Assembly (NCBI RefSeq): GCF_018531125.1
Contig: NZ_JAHDSY010000002.1
Reading direction: 5' to 3' (one strand)
From: Canibacter zhuwentaonis
Lineage (GTDB): Bacteria; Actinomycetota; Actinomycetes; Actinomycetales; Microbacteriaceae
DNA length: 64,000 nucleotides
The notes beneath the pieces were generated by a model, which saw only the letters and a program-made list of their open reading frames with translations, was not told the DNA's origin and ran no database searches. Numbering within the stretch: position 1 is the first letter of the stretch; each line of letters opens with the position of its first letter. Of the stretch, positions 9,086 to 17,658 are shown one piece after another. The position numbers and the translations under genes were made by a program.

Positions 9086-9205
9086 TTAGTTGATGTGTAG
9101 GCTTGTGCCTGATTTGAAAGATACGGTATAGCCTTCATCGTCTATGAGAATGGATTCGATGAGTCTGCGCACGAGGGTTTCGTTAAAGTCGGTGATAGCA
9201 AGTGT
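9086..9205 (-). pseudogene. C-terminal remnant of a serine recombinase
   Basis: About 39 codons on the minus strand read ITDFNETLVRRLIESILIDD then a FKSGTSLHIN ending and TAA. This is the characteristic end of large serine recombinases/resolvases of mobile elements (FDETLVRRLIE...V.FKSGT). The catalytic N-terminus and zinc-ribbon parts are missing. Upstream it joins directly to a fragment of an unrelated DUF2800 gene in another frame, so a deletion has fused the two. It is a scar of the element that probably carried the island. Confidence 0.65.
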
Positions 9206-9535
9206 TTGTTTTTGGCGGTGAATAGTGCTGTACGCTTATCGTCCTTGGGCACAAGTGCAGGTTTTCCTGCAGGCTTTTCGATCCATGCGCTTAAAAGCTC
9301 ATCGAATCGTATCTTGCCTAAGAGTTTTTGCATGGCTGTGATACCTAAGAGCTTTTGCTCGTATGGGTCAAAACCAGCTTGCTTGACGGCATCGGCGACG
9401 GCATCGGGGTAGTGTACTTGCGGTTTGACCTGCCTTCGACCAGTTTGAAGCCAGACCGTGCTTTGCCTGATATAGCGCGCCCTAAGGCGTACTCTTTGAT
9501 GTCATCTGCCCAGCGCGTGAGGTCATCGATCATTT
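9206..9535 (-). pseudogene. DUF2800 phage/plasmid-type protein remnant, frameshifted
   Basis: Minus-strand translation gives DDLTRWADDIKEYALGRAI and KLVEGRSNRKYT, then after a single-base frame change near 9415 DAVADAVKQAGFDPYEQKLL, AMQKLLGKIRFDELLSAWI and KPAGKPALVPKDDKRTALFT. These match the C-terminal part of DUF2800 (Cas4/RecB-nuclease-like) proteins found in prophages and integrative elements. The N-terminal two-thirds are gone and the 3' end runs into the recombinase scrap. It is not expected to be functional. Confidence 0.6.
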
Positions 9536-9600
9536 GCTTTGTTGGACATTTCTTGGCTCCTTTTCCGCCTGACCTGCGGATAAGGAGCGAGGAAATGAAA

Positions 9601-9630
9601 AAGAGTCGGTATATGACTACACCGACTCTT
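9601..9630 (-). terminator. Intrinsic terminator of the candidate structured RNA
   Basis: Perfect 10-bp stem AAGAGTCGGT (9601-9610) / ACCGACTCTT (9621-9630) with a 10-nt loop. Reading the minus strand, the stem is followed by TTTC, giving a U-run of five across the stem end, the form of a Rho-independent terminator. Confidence 0.8.
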
Positions 9631-9856
9631 GAAATGAAGCCTGATTCAGGGCGCACAAAAGAGAAGGTGTAAAAAGTGCCCATGCTTGGTCACTAGAACC
9701 AAACGAAGCTCTTTTCAAACCCTCGCTCTATTCGAAATCAGGCTTAGATTTACAATTGTTGGTGGGACCTTGTCCCGAGATTCTCATGCCCCGAAGGGCT
9801 GGCGGACAGGTTGTTCACTCTTGAAAACAGGTCACCATCCGCCAGTGGTGCAAACG
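9631..9856 (-). ncRNA. Candidate structured RNA (class not identified)
   Basis: No convincing protein frame covers this stretch, but on the minus strand it is packed with perfect helices. In 5' to 3' order: CTGGCGGA (9845-9838) with TCCGCCAG (9806-9799); GCCC-TTCG-GGGC (9799-9788), a stable UUCG tetraloop hairpin; GAG-AAT-CTC (9785-9777); GGGAC-AAG-GTCCC (9776-9764); a 10-bp closing helix AAGCCTGATT (9745-9736) with AATCAGGCTT (9646-9637); inside it a TTGGT/ACCAA hairpin; then the terminator. It begins right after the stop of the 47-residue protein, so it is either an independent RNA or a structured 3' UTR. It resembles none of tmRNA, 6S, SRP or RNase P RNA that I can recall. Confidence 0.5.
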
Positions 9857-10000
9857 CTACTTACTGTGCTTGCTAGGCTTGGTTTGCGCGAGTGCGCTAC
9901 CAGCTACTGACTTGCTATTCTTGGAATAGCGACCGTCGTTCAAGATGCGTGCTGCTTTAGTCGCAACCTTGTGGCTGGTCTGTTTGGTGTTTTTTGCCAT
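9857..10000 (-). CDS. Small basic Lys/Ser/Ala-rich protein
   Basis: A 47-residue protein beginning MAKNTKQTSHKVATKAARIL and ending in AGSALAQTKPSKHSK. I start it at 10000 because AAAGGAGGAG sits 6 nt before this ATG; the longer frame from 10039 would lack a good ribosome site. I recall similar small proteins with KVATKA...SKNSKSVAGSAL repeats from integrative elements of many bacteria; their function is unknown to me. Strongly positive charge suggests nucleic-acid contact. It sits directly upstream of a structured RNA element on the same strand, and divergent from the NBR1-like protein gene. Confidence 0.65.
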   Translation of the reverse strand: MAKNTKQTSHKVATKAARILNDGRYSKNSKSVAGSALAQTKPSKHSK

Positions 10001-10228
10001 TGTTTTCTCCTCCTTTCGTTGGTTTATATTTGAAGACATTTTACAGGGAACTTTTAGAAGGATTAGCGCATATTTTCGTTGAATGACGATGATTTACGCC
10101 TTATAATCCTTGTAGAGGTTCGTTGATTGCCTTCATCTATAAAGTACACTTACAAAATGGGGCATGAAGTTTTGAATTCTGGGGCTTATGGGGCAAATTC
10201 CGGGGCTTTTCAAGAGAGGGGGAAGTAG

Positions 10229-11047
10229 ATGAACTTTTCCGATTGTTGCCTGCCATTATCGAAAGCATGTAAACCTAATCTGAGCAGTCAAGCAAAGCTT
10301 GTCCGCGGCATTTTCGATGTACTCGGCAGCAACTTTTTTTCGCACACTTCGGATGTTGAATATCCACGAAATATATGCTCAGGGAAAAGGCCGCTTACGG
10401 ATGAAATGAAGAGAAGTGCGTCCAGCCCATTTAAAACAGAAGCATTAGTCAACTTTTTAATTCGAAAAATTGACGACGATGAAGTCGAATCATTAAAAGC
10501 GGCATACGGATTCAATGCCAATACCAAAGTGGATAAAAATGACTTTTGTTTGGCAATAGCACGTCAACTTCGCCTGATTTTCGAAGCAAACAAATCAGAA
10601 GTCGAGAACGTCATCTTGGAAGAATATGAGCGTATTCGGTTGGGAGATTCGGACACCGTATCGGATTACTACGCACCTCTTTATCCTGGTGATGAAGTAT
10701 TAAATTATTCGAACCCACGCGTACAGGATGTGAATACCTATCAGAAGTTCTTTATCGAACTTGACATTATAAATACAGGAAGCGTCCCGTGGGTGAATCG
10801 ACACCTCGTGTATCAAAGACCAAGTACATCTGGTCCTCTTCCAGTTGGAGAGGATGTAATTGCTTTACCTACGACAGTCAATCCCAAAGGAACGTTTAGG
10901 TCAACGATTGAGATGGATGCACGCGGCTCCGAAGGCTATTTTCGGTGTCGATTTGAAATGCAAGATTCGGATGGCAATAACTGCTTTCCCGGAAGAGAAA
11001 AGTTTGATTACAGAGTGAATGTTGTATTTGCTCTGACCGCTGAGTAG
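10229..11047 (+). CDS. Protein with C-terminal NBR1-like (FW, Ig-like) domain
   Basis: A 272-residue protein preceded by GAGAGGGGGA. Residues about 1-130 are mainly helical and unrecognised (LVRGIFDVLGSNFF, EALVNFLIRKIDDDEVESLK, FCLAIARQLRLIFEANKSEV). Residues about 165-270 resemble the NBR1 next-to-BRCA1 'four-tryptophan' domain, a beta sandwich: FFIELDIINTGSVPWVNRHL, then LPTTVNPKGTFRSTIEM, then EGYFRCRFEMQDSDGNNCFP. In bacteria such domains occur in proteins of diverse context; here it opens a cassette followed after 10 nt by an HTH gene and the type III mod-res genes, so it may regulate or assist that system, or be a separate defence effector. The function is not known to me. Confidence 0.55.
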   Translation: MNFSDCCLPLSKACKPNLSSQAKLVRGIFDVLGSNFFSHTSDVEYPRNICSGKRPLTDEMKRSASSPFKTEALVNFLIRKIDDDEVESLKAAYGFNANTKVDKNDFCLAIARQLRLIFEANKSEVENVILEEYERIRLGDSDTVSDYYAPLYPGDEVLNYSNPRVQDVNTYQKFFIELDIINTGSVPWVNRHLVYQRPSTSGPLPVGEDVIALPTTVNPKGTFRSTIEMDARGSEGYFRCRFEMQDSDGNNCFPGREKFDYRVNVVFALTAE

Positions 11048-11057
11048 GAGTCAGAAA

Positions 11058-11267
11058 ATGGCTAATAAGATTGAGAAATGGGGCAACCTGAAAGACGTGC
11101 AGGGGTATCTCGGTATAGATCGTGAAACGATTCTGCAATAAATCTCAAAACGAGATATGCCCGCATACAAAGTAGGCAGACTTTGGAAATTCAAACTATC
11201 TGAGGTTGATGAATGGGTTCGTTCAGATGGAGCAGCAGACGCTGATGCGAGTAAAGTAGATGATTAA
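11058..11267 (+). pseudogene. Excisionase-type HTH protein gene interrupted by an in-frame TAA
   Basis: The frame reads MANKIEKWGNLKDVQGYLGI then DRETILQ, a TAA at 11139-11141, and continues in the same frame as ISKRDMPAYKVGRLWKFKLS with EVDEWVRSDG, ending TAA at 11265. Together this is one small MerR/excisionase-like helix-turn-helix (HTH_17) protein of about 69 residues; the sequence on both sides of the stop fits the family without a gap, so the stop is a nonsense mutation of one sense codon. Such HTH genes often precede type III or type I restriction-modification genes in Firmicutes. It lies 58 nt upstream of mod. Confidence 0.7.
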
Positions 11268-11324
11268 ATAGTGCAATATAGCAATCGGTTACACCGACTG
11301 CTGCGTAAAGGGAGATAGAAACAA

Positions 11325-13412
11325 ATGGCTGCTATTAATGATTTAATCAATCAGGTGCAAGACCAAGAACTACGTGCCCGTTTGCAGGCTGAGGTTAATA
11401 AACTTAGTAAACAAAAGAAATTTGGACTCGTGTACGAAGAGCACATGCCTGAGTGCACTGCCTTATACGATGCTCCTATTCGTGTTGGTTCTAAGGTTGC
11501 ATTAAAAGATAAGCAGATTACCGCCATCTATGAAGTGAAAGGCTTATCTGACTCGAAAGCACAATGCTATGACAAGGTAACACAGTGCGAAATTGAACTG
11601 CCGTTAGAGGATTTGATTTGTATCGCTGAATTTGGAGAACCAATTTATCCTTACCTAGAGCCAGTCGACAGTGTTTGCAATGCGCCAGACAGCAGTCTTT
11701 GGCATGCTTTAATTGAGGCCGATAACTATCATGCACTGCAGCTATTGGAGTATCTGTATGCCGGGCAGGTTGACTGCATATACATCGATCCACCCTATAA
11801 TACGGGCGCCCGCGACTGGAAGTACAACAATGACTACGTAGACTCTTCCGATGCTTATCGCCACAGTAAGTGGCTCTCCATGATGGAAAAACGACTTAGA
11901 TTAGCGAAGAAGCTTTTGAACCCACGGTCTGGCGTTCTCATGGTAACGATTGATGAGCACGAAGTGCATCATCTTAGGTGCTTGATGGAAGAAATATACT
12001 CAGACTTTTATATTCAGATGGTAACCTGCGTAACTAATCCTACAGGCGCATCGCAAGGGCGGTATTCACGAATTGAGGAATATATAACCGCCTGCTTTGC
12101 ACCAGACGCAAACGTGACATCCTCTGGTGATCCAATGATTGGAGAGAATATTGAGTCAAATGAAGTCCGTTGGAAATCATTACTAAGATCCGGAACTAGT
12201 GCTCGCAGGGAGGATAGAAAGAATATGTTCTATCCAGTTTATGTTGACCCCCAAAAAGGCATCGTGGTCGGGACTGGAGAACCGCTTGAATACGAGATTG
12301 AACCCTCATTCGAAAAAGTAAATGGTTATGAAGTGGCGTGGCCAATTAGAAGCGATTATTCTATGGGACGTTGGAGTGTTGGAGCAAGTACGTTAGACAG
12401 GTTAATCGCAAAAGGATATGTTCAACTTGGAAGATTCGATAAGAAGAGAAATACTTTTGGAATCACTTATATCAGTAGCGAAACCGAAAAGATGATAGAG
12501 GATGGAACCATTCAGATTACTAGAAGGAACCAAGAGACTGGTGTCGTATCGATATCTTTCACCAACGGCAAAAACCAGGCTATTCGAACTGTCTGGTATA
12601 GAAAAAGGCATAATGCTGGAGTCTATGGCACCAACCTGTTAGGTACTATTTTTAACAACACTCGATCTTTTCCGTTTCCAAAGTCTGTGTATGTTGTAAA
12701 AGATACCATCGCATCAGTTGTTAGAAAGAATCCGTCGGCACTTGTTTTAGACTTTTTCTCAGGCTCAGGTACGACACTACATGCTGTAAATCTGCTCAAT
12801 GCCGAAGACGGTGGACAGCGTCGCTGTATTATGGTTACGAACAACGAGGTTTCTGATGAGGAATCTAAACGTCTAAAGAAAGACGGTTTTAAACCAGGTG
12901 ATCCTGAATGGGAGTCTCTAGGAATAGCACAGTATGTGACGTGGCCACGTACGGTATGCTCTATCGAAGGACACGATGTGAGTGGCAATCCGCTTAAAGG
13001 TAATTATCTTGATAGTGAGCGTCCTATGGCAGATGGCTTTGAGGCTAATGCTGCATTCTTTAAGCTTGGTTTCCTCGATAAAAATGCTGTTGCTCTAGGT
13101 AGGCAATTCAAAGAATTGCTGCCTGTGCTATGGATGAAAACAGGTTGTGTAGGCACCTGCCCAAGACTTAATTCAGACGAACTTCCATCAATGCTGGTAC
13201 TTCCAGAAAACGGTTTTGCTATACTGCTAAACGAACTAATCTTTCCTGAATTTATAGACAAGGTTAACGCAGAGGATGCTGTTGAACATATCTTTATCGT
13301 GACAGATTCCATTGGTGGATTTAAGGAGATGGCTTCGCATCTTCAGGCAGAAAATGTTTACCAAATGTATCGGGACTACCTCGATAATTTCCGCATTAAT
13401 ATAGGGAGATAA
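11325..13412 (+). CDS. mod: Type III restriction-modification DNA methyltransferase (Mod)
   Basis: A 695-residue adenine-N6 methyltransferase of the beta class: the catalytic motif DPPYNTG at about residues 155-161 comes before the SAM-binding motif DFFSGSGTT at about 475-483, with a variable target-recognition region in between. Mod recognises the site and modifies one strand, and is required by Res for cleavage. It has a GGGAG ribosome site and ends 3 nt before res. The frame is intact with no homopolymer switch visible in the coding region, unlike the other restriction-modification genes of the island. The recognition sequence cannot be inferred. Confidence 0.93.
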   Translation: MAAINDLINQVQDQELRARLQAEVNKLSKQKKFGLVYEEHMPECTALYDAPIRVGSKVALKDKQITAIYEVKGLSDSKAQCYDKVTQCEIELPLEDLICIAEFGEPIYPYLEPVDSVCNAPDSSLWHALIEADNYHALQLLEYLYAGQVDCIYIDPPYNTGARDWKYNNDYVDSSDAYRHSKWLSMMEKRLRLAKKLLNPRSGVLMVTIDEHEVHHLRCLMEEIYSDFYIQMVTCVTNPTGASQGRYSRIEEYITACFAPDANVTSSGDPMIGENIESNEVRWKSLLRSGTSARREDRKNMFYPVYVDPQKGIVVGTGEPLEYEIEPSFEKVNGYEVAWPIRSDYSMGRWSVGASTLDRLIAKGYVQLGRFDKKRNTFGITYISSETEKMIEDGTIQITRRNQETGVVSISFTNGKNQAIRTVWYRKRHNAGVYGTNLLGTIFNNTRSFPFPKSVYVVKDTIASVVRKNPSALVLDFFSGSGTTLHAVNLLNAEDGGQRRCIMVTNNEVSDEESKRLKKDGFKPGDPEWESLGIAQYVTWPRTVCSIEGHDVSGNPLKGNYLDSERPMADGFEANAAFFKLGFLDKNAVALGRQFKELLPVLWMKTGCVGTCPRLNSDELPSMLVLPENGFAILLNELIFPEFIDKVNAEDAVEHIFIVTDSIGGFKEMASHLQAENVYQMYRDYLDNFRINIGR

Positions 13413-13415
13413 GCC

Positions 13416-16307
13416 ATGAGAGTTTCACTATTTCCATTCCAACAAACAGCACTCAAACAATTAAGGCTCAATACAGCAGAAGCTCTTGGCGCATACCAGC
13501 GTACTCACACACCTCAGGTTATTTCCTTTACGGCACCAACCGGAACTGGTAAAACCATCATCATTTCTGCCTTTATTGAAGCTGTGCTTTTTGGTGATGA
13601 GTCGTATCCTGAACAGACAGATGCTATCTTTGTTTGGTTATCTGACTCACCCGAGCTCAACGAACAGTCCAAATTAAAAATCGACACCAAGGCTGAGCAG
13701 ATTCGCTTAGGCCAATGTGTAACCATCACCGATGAGAGTTTTGATAAAGAGCTTTTGGAAGATGGCCACGTCTATTTCCTTAACACGCAGAAACTCGGGA
13801 AATCCAGTAATTTAACCAAAGAAGGTGACGCTCGTCAATACACCATTTGGGAGACGCTAAGAAACACTGCTATCGAGAAATCTGACCGCCTTTATTTCAT
13901 TATCGATGAAGCTCATCGTGGCATGCAGGGACGTGAAGCTGGAAAAGCTACGAGTATCATGCAGAAGTTTCTTAAAGGAAGCGATGCTGAAAAACTAGAT
14001 CCTATGCCTGTTGTTATAGGTATGTCTGCGACCTCTGAGCGCTTTAATAAACTGGTTGAGGGCACCTCTTCCACGATTCATAAAGTGGTCGTTACTTCAG
14101 ATGAGGTTAGATCCTCTGGCTTGCTTAAAGACAGGATTGTTATTTCGTATTCTGAGGAGTCATCTGTCAATAAGGCAATGGCTGTGCTTCAAGCTGCAGC
14201 GGATGACTGGAAGGATAAGTGGGAGCACTGGAAACAGTATTGCTTTGAACAGCACTATGCCTACGTGAATCCTGTTTTCGTGGTGCAGGTTGAAAACGGC
14301 AACGCAACAGAAATCTCGGCTACAGATTTAGCTGACTGTCTACAAAAGATTGAAGGCAGAACTGGGTTCAAATTTTCCAAAGGAGAAGTTGTTCATACCT
14401 TTGGCCAAACTGACTCGGCATTGATCCTTTCAGGATTAGAAGTTCCATATGAGGAGCCTTCTAGAATCCAAGACAATAAAAATATTAAGATAGTGTTCTT
14501 CAAAGAGAATTTATCTACCGGCTGGGACTGTCCACGCGCGGAAACCATGATGAGTTTCCGTAGGGCAAAAGACGCAACGTATATCGCACAGCTTTTGGGG
14601 CGTATGGTTAGAACACCTATGCAGATGCATATACAGATAGATGACAGCTTAAATGATGTGCACCTGTTCTTGCCTTTTTTTGAAAAGAACACCGTTGAGG
14701 ATGTTATCGAAGCCTTGCAATCTGCTGAGGGCGGCAATCTACCGACAGATATCTACGGTGAGTCTATCGAGCATAAAAAGCTTGAAACACTCACCGTCCG
14801 TCCAATGTATACCGCGCCACGTGTCCCTAAGCAGATACCGGGACAATACTCAATGGACGATTTCTTGGGAAGTGACGCAAGTTCTTCTTCGCATGAAGAC
14901 CCGTCAACCTACGATAATTCGCTGTTCAATCCAGCAGCAGTAGTACCACCTGCTAAACTTAACATTTCGAATAATGTAAGCTCCAAAGCAAATGCGGAGT
15001 CATCACCAGCCAGTGTTGAATATCCACGAGCTTCTGTTGATGAGGCTAAAACAGATATCCATGATAGTAACTATGCTCCTTCTTCCAACGATGAGGAGAA
15101 TGCTGCTGTTCCGGGAAAAGTCGAGATAGGCGCTACAGACAATAAGCTTGAGATTGACCGTGAGAAGATTGTAAAAGCAATCAACGACTCTGGGTTGCTG
15201 ACATACGATGTGCGTTCAATTCGTATTAACGATTATTTGAAGTCGCTTTTTGCACTAACGCGACTGTTAGCGCAGACGAATATGGATAGCGCAGTATATA
15301 AGGAAGTACATGCTGGTGTTATTAAACTCATTACTGACTATATAGGGTCGCTTAAATCGTCTGGTCAATATGAGGCACTATCACAAAAAGCAAAAGAATT
15401 TAAGCTCTCCACGCAAGTATTTGATGTGTTCGGACAATCGATTACATCTGACTATGCACCGGCTTCTTTCTTCTCTACTAATGCGGATATTGACCGTCAG
15501 TTTAGAGCGGCAGAGACCAAACTTGGCTCTGAAGGTATTGGAAATGAGTATTTGAACGCTTATTTCGAATCATTCGACTTGGTATCCCTGAAAATCGATG
15601 TGATTCTTTTTGCGACTGACGATGAATGTATCGCAAAACTCAATGCTTATGCCAAGCAAAAATTCCATGAGCTTAATGACCGCTACCGCAGATACATGAC
15701 AAAACTTACAGAAAGCTATCGTAAGCAATACGACCGCATCGTTTCTGATGGAGACATCATCAGTAAGCATAACTTCCGACTGCCTGAAACGATTACCGTA
15801 GCGCACGATGCTGGAGGGCAGAAGTACTTTAACCATCTGTTTGTCAATGATGAGAGCTTTGCTCAAGTGAGGCTAAATGACTGGGAGCAAGGGGTACTTG
15901 AGGAAGAGGAAACTCGTGAAGACTTTGTCTGTTGGCTCAGAAACCCACCGAGAACCTCTTGGTCACTGTGCATTCCCTACGAGCAAGACGGCGAGACTAA
16001 GCCAACCTACCCGGATTTTATCGTGATTAGGAAAGATCCATTGCAGGAAGGACAGTTCATCATCGACGTATTAGAACCACATAACCCTGCCTTTAATGAC
16101 AATTTAGGGAAAGCTAAGGGCTTTGCTGAATATGCACGGCAGAATCCAGGTGTAGGTAGAATTGAGCTTATTCGAAAAGCCAAAGACGCAGCAGGCAAAA
16201 TGCGTTTTAAACGCTTGGACATGTCAATGTCTAGCGTGAGAGACAAGGTTTTGAAAGCCACTACCGATGAAGAACTAGTGCACTTGTTTGAGACGGATGG
16301 AAAGTGA
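13416..16307 (+). CDS. res: Type III restriction endonuclease (Res)
   Basis: A 963-residue SF2 helicase-nuclease. Walker A APTGTGKT at about residues 40-47, DEAH box in FIIDEAHRGM at about 162-171, MSATS motif III region, and the GWDCPRAE motif at about 369-376 define the ATP-driven translocase. Near the C-terminus YPDFIVIRKD (about 865) followed by FIIDVLEPH (about 885) provides the PD-(D/E)xK-type nuclease core in the variant form used by this Res subgroup (D-x-L-E-P-H instead of E-x-K). It follows mod with a GGGAG site inside the mod end. A Ser/Asn-rich linker lies at about residues 490-560. Frame intact. Confidence 0.9.
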   Translation: MRVSLFPFQQTALKQLRLNTAEALGAYQRTHTPQVISFTAPTGTGKTIIISAFIEAVLFGDESYPEQTDAIFVWLSDSPELNEQSKLKIDTKAEQIRLGQCVTITDESFDKELLEDGHVYFLNTQKLGKSSNLTKEGDARQYTIWETLRNTAIEKSDRLYFIIDEAHRGMQGREAGKATSIMQKFLKGSDAEKLDPMPVVIGMSATSERFNKLVEGTSSTIHKVVVTSDEVRSSGLLKDRIVISYSEESSVNKAMAVLQAAADDWKDKWEHWKQYCFEQHYAYVNPVFVVQVENGNATEISATDLADCLQKIEGRTGFKFSKGEVVHTFGQTDSALILSGLEVPYEEPSRIQDNKNIKIVFFKENLSTGWDCPRAETMMSFRRAKDATYIAQLLGRMVRTPMQMHIQIDDSLNDVHLFLPFFEKNTVEDVIEALQSAEGGNLPTDIYGESIEHKKLETLTVRPMYTAPRVPKQIPGQYSMDDFLGSDASSSSHEDPSTYDNSLFNPAAVVPPAKLNISNNVSSKANAESSPASVEYPRASVDEAKTDIHDSNYAPSSNDEENAAVPGKVEIGATDNKLEIDREKIVKAINDSGLLTYDVRSIRINDYLKSLFALTRLLAQTNMDSAVYKEVHAGVIKLITDYIGSLKSSGQYEALSQKAKEFKLSTQVFDVFGQSITSDYAPASFFSTNADIDRQFRAAETKLGSEGIGNEYLNAYFESFDLVSLKIDVILFATDDECIAKLNAYAKQKFHELNDRYRRYMTKLTESYRKQYDRIVSDGDIISKHNFRLPETITVAHDAGGQKYFNHLFVNDESFAQVRLNDWEQGVLEEEETREDFVCWLRNPPRTSWSLCIPYEQDGETKPTYPDFIVIRKDPLQEGQFIIDVLEPHNPAFNDNLGKAKGFAEYARQNPGVGRIELIRKAKDAAGKMRFKRLDMSMSSVRDKVLKATTDEELVHLFETDGK

Positions 16308-16363
16308 TGCTATTCATTTGCTTCACCTGCCTGGTCTAGCTACGCCGTCATACCAAACGGTGT

Positions 16364-16732
16364 ATGGATCTTCTAATATCCGCAGGGATATCAAAGACGC
16401 TAGAGCAAATCAAATCTGATTTGAAAGCAAAGCGTCTTTCCCCGGATGACGACATCAATATTTCTGCAGACTAAACACAGAATCTTAAAAATGCTATTCT
16501 GGAAGGATTCTGTTACCCAGAACCAGTTGATGGAAAACTTGTATTTGATGATATCATGGTATTCCTAAAAAAACTATGTAGTATCTTTAAGTGGGAGCAG
16601 TATGAATCCTATACACTTGGAAAAGTAACAGATTGTGAGCACAAAAAGCTTCGCTGGTACGGCGTATTACTAATTCAATGGATGACTGGATTCGGATTGA
16701 GCAATATTATCAAGAAGGGAATGAGGAGCTAG
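16364..16732 (+). pseudogene. Remnant gene with in-frame TAA between res and the GIY-YIG gene
   Basis: One frame runs from ATG at 16364 for 36 codons (MDLLISAGISKTLEQIKSDL and on to INISAD), hits TAA at 16472-16474, and continues in frame for a further 86 codons (NLKNAILEGFCYPEPVDGKL, WYGVLLIQWMTGFGLSNII) to TAG at 16730. Continuity of codon use and the tight packing against the next gene (GAGGAG ribosome site inside its end) suggest a former gene of about 122 residues, or the tail of a larger protein. I recall the CEHKKLRWYGVLLIQW-type tail in helicase-associated proteins next to type III systems, but this is not firm. Confidence 0.45.
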
Positions 16733-16735
16733 TTT

Positions 16736-17614
16736 ATGTCACGCGGTAAAAGTCTAAATTTATACCTAATGGATGGTACTCCAAGTGGGCTCATCAAGTG
16801 CACCCTAGCCAATTGGACAGGGCTTGCCTATAAGATACCGCGCACCCTTCTTGCTCAAGCAAAACGCATTGACTTCCTCAACCAAACAGGCGTCTACTTC
16901 CTGTTTGGTGAGGATGGAACTACTGGTGACCCTCAGTGTTATATTGGTCAAGCTGGTGTTCGTAAGAATGGTCGAGGGATTCATCGCCGACTCGATGAAC
17001 ATAAAAGGTCTGATAAAGAGGGCTGGTGGACTACAGCCATTGCCTTCACAACCTCACACAATAGCTTTGGTCCTACGGAGGTTAGCTACCTAGAGAACCG
17101 CTTCTATAACATGGCAGCGGAGGCTGGGAGATACCAGATCAGAAATGGCAAAGATCCTAATCCTGGCAACATCACCGAGGAGAAGGAAAACGAACTAGAA
17201 GAGTACATCGATTACGCCAAGATTGTGATGGGTGCATTTGGCTATAAACTCTTTGAACCCCTTAGAGAAAAACTTGTAGCACAAATACAAGAGCCAGAGT
17301 TCGTTAGCAATGAACCCGTACTGTATCTCAAGTACAGTCAAGCGCAAGCTACAGGTCAGCGCACAGCAGAGGGTTTCATTGTGTTTGCTGGCAGTCGTAT
17401 TTCACTTAAACTGAACAAGAGCGTAGGCAATGGGACCCGTAAACGTCGAGAGCGTTATGCCGAGAAAATAGACTCACAAGGCATCTTGCTTGCTGACTTG
17501 CTCTTCTCCAGTCCTTCCGGAGCTGCGGCATTTGTAGGTGGCGCAAGTCTCAGTGGTAACGCCATATGGAAAACAGAGGGCGGAATGTCGCTTGGTCAAC
17601 TGAAAAGCCAATAG
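16736..17614 (+). CDS. GIY-YIG nuclease with DUF4357 domain
   Basis: A 292-residue protein. The N-terminal half has the GIY-YIG nuclease signature: GVYFLFGEDG at about residues 52-61, CYIGQAG at about 69-75, then RRLDEHKRSD, with a candidate catalytic Glu in YLENRFYNMA at about 118. The C-terminal part SSPSGAAAFVGGASLSGNAI fits DUF4357, which commonly follows GIY-YIG domains. It is likely a DNA endonuclease acting with, or travelling with, the type III system; its start overlaps the tail of the preceding remnant. Whether it contributes to defence is inference. Confidence 0.82.
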   Translation: MSRGKSLNLYLMDGTPSGLIKCTLANWTGLAYKIPRTLLAQAKRIDFLNQTGVYFLFGEDGTTGDPQCYIGQAGVRKNGRGIHRRLDEHKRSDKEGWWTTAIAFTTSHNSFGPTEVSYLENRFYNMAAEAGRYQIRNGKDPNPGNITEEKENELEEYIDYAKIVMGAFGYKLFEPLREKLVAQIQEPEFVSNEPVLYLKYSQAQATGQRTAEGFIVFAGSRISLKLNKSVGNGTRKRRERYAEKIDSQGILLADLLFSSPSGAAAFVGGASLSGNAIWKTEGGMSLGQLKSQ

Positions 17615-17658
17615 CCGTTATTGTCGATGGAGATTGGGATTGATGAATATATTGACCA

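Noticed and set aside
9720..9860. tmRNA, SRP RNA or RNase P RNA
   Set aside because: None of the known signature segments could be matched; only generic helices are seen.
9686..9910. 74-residue plus-strand frame over the structured element
   Set aside because: It runs across the RNA helices in the opposite sense and has no recognisable pattern; treated as a chance frame.
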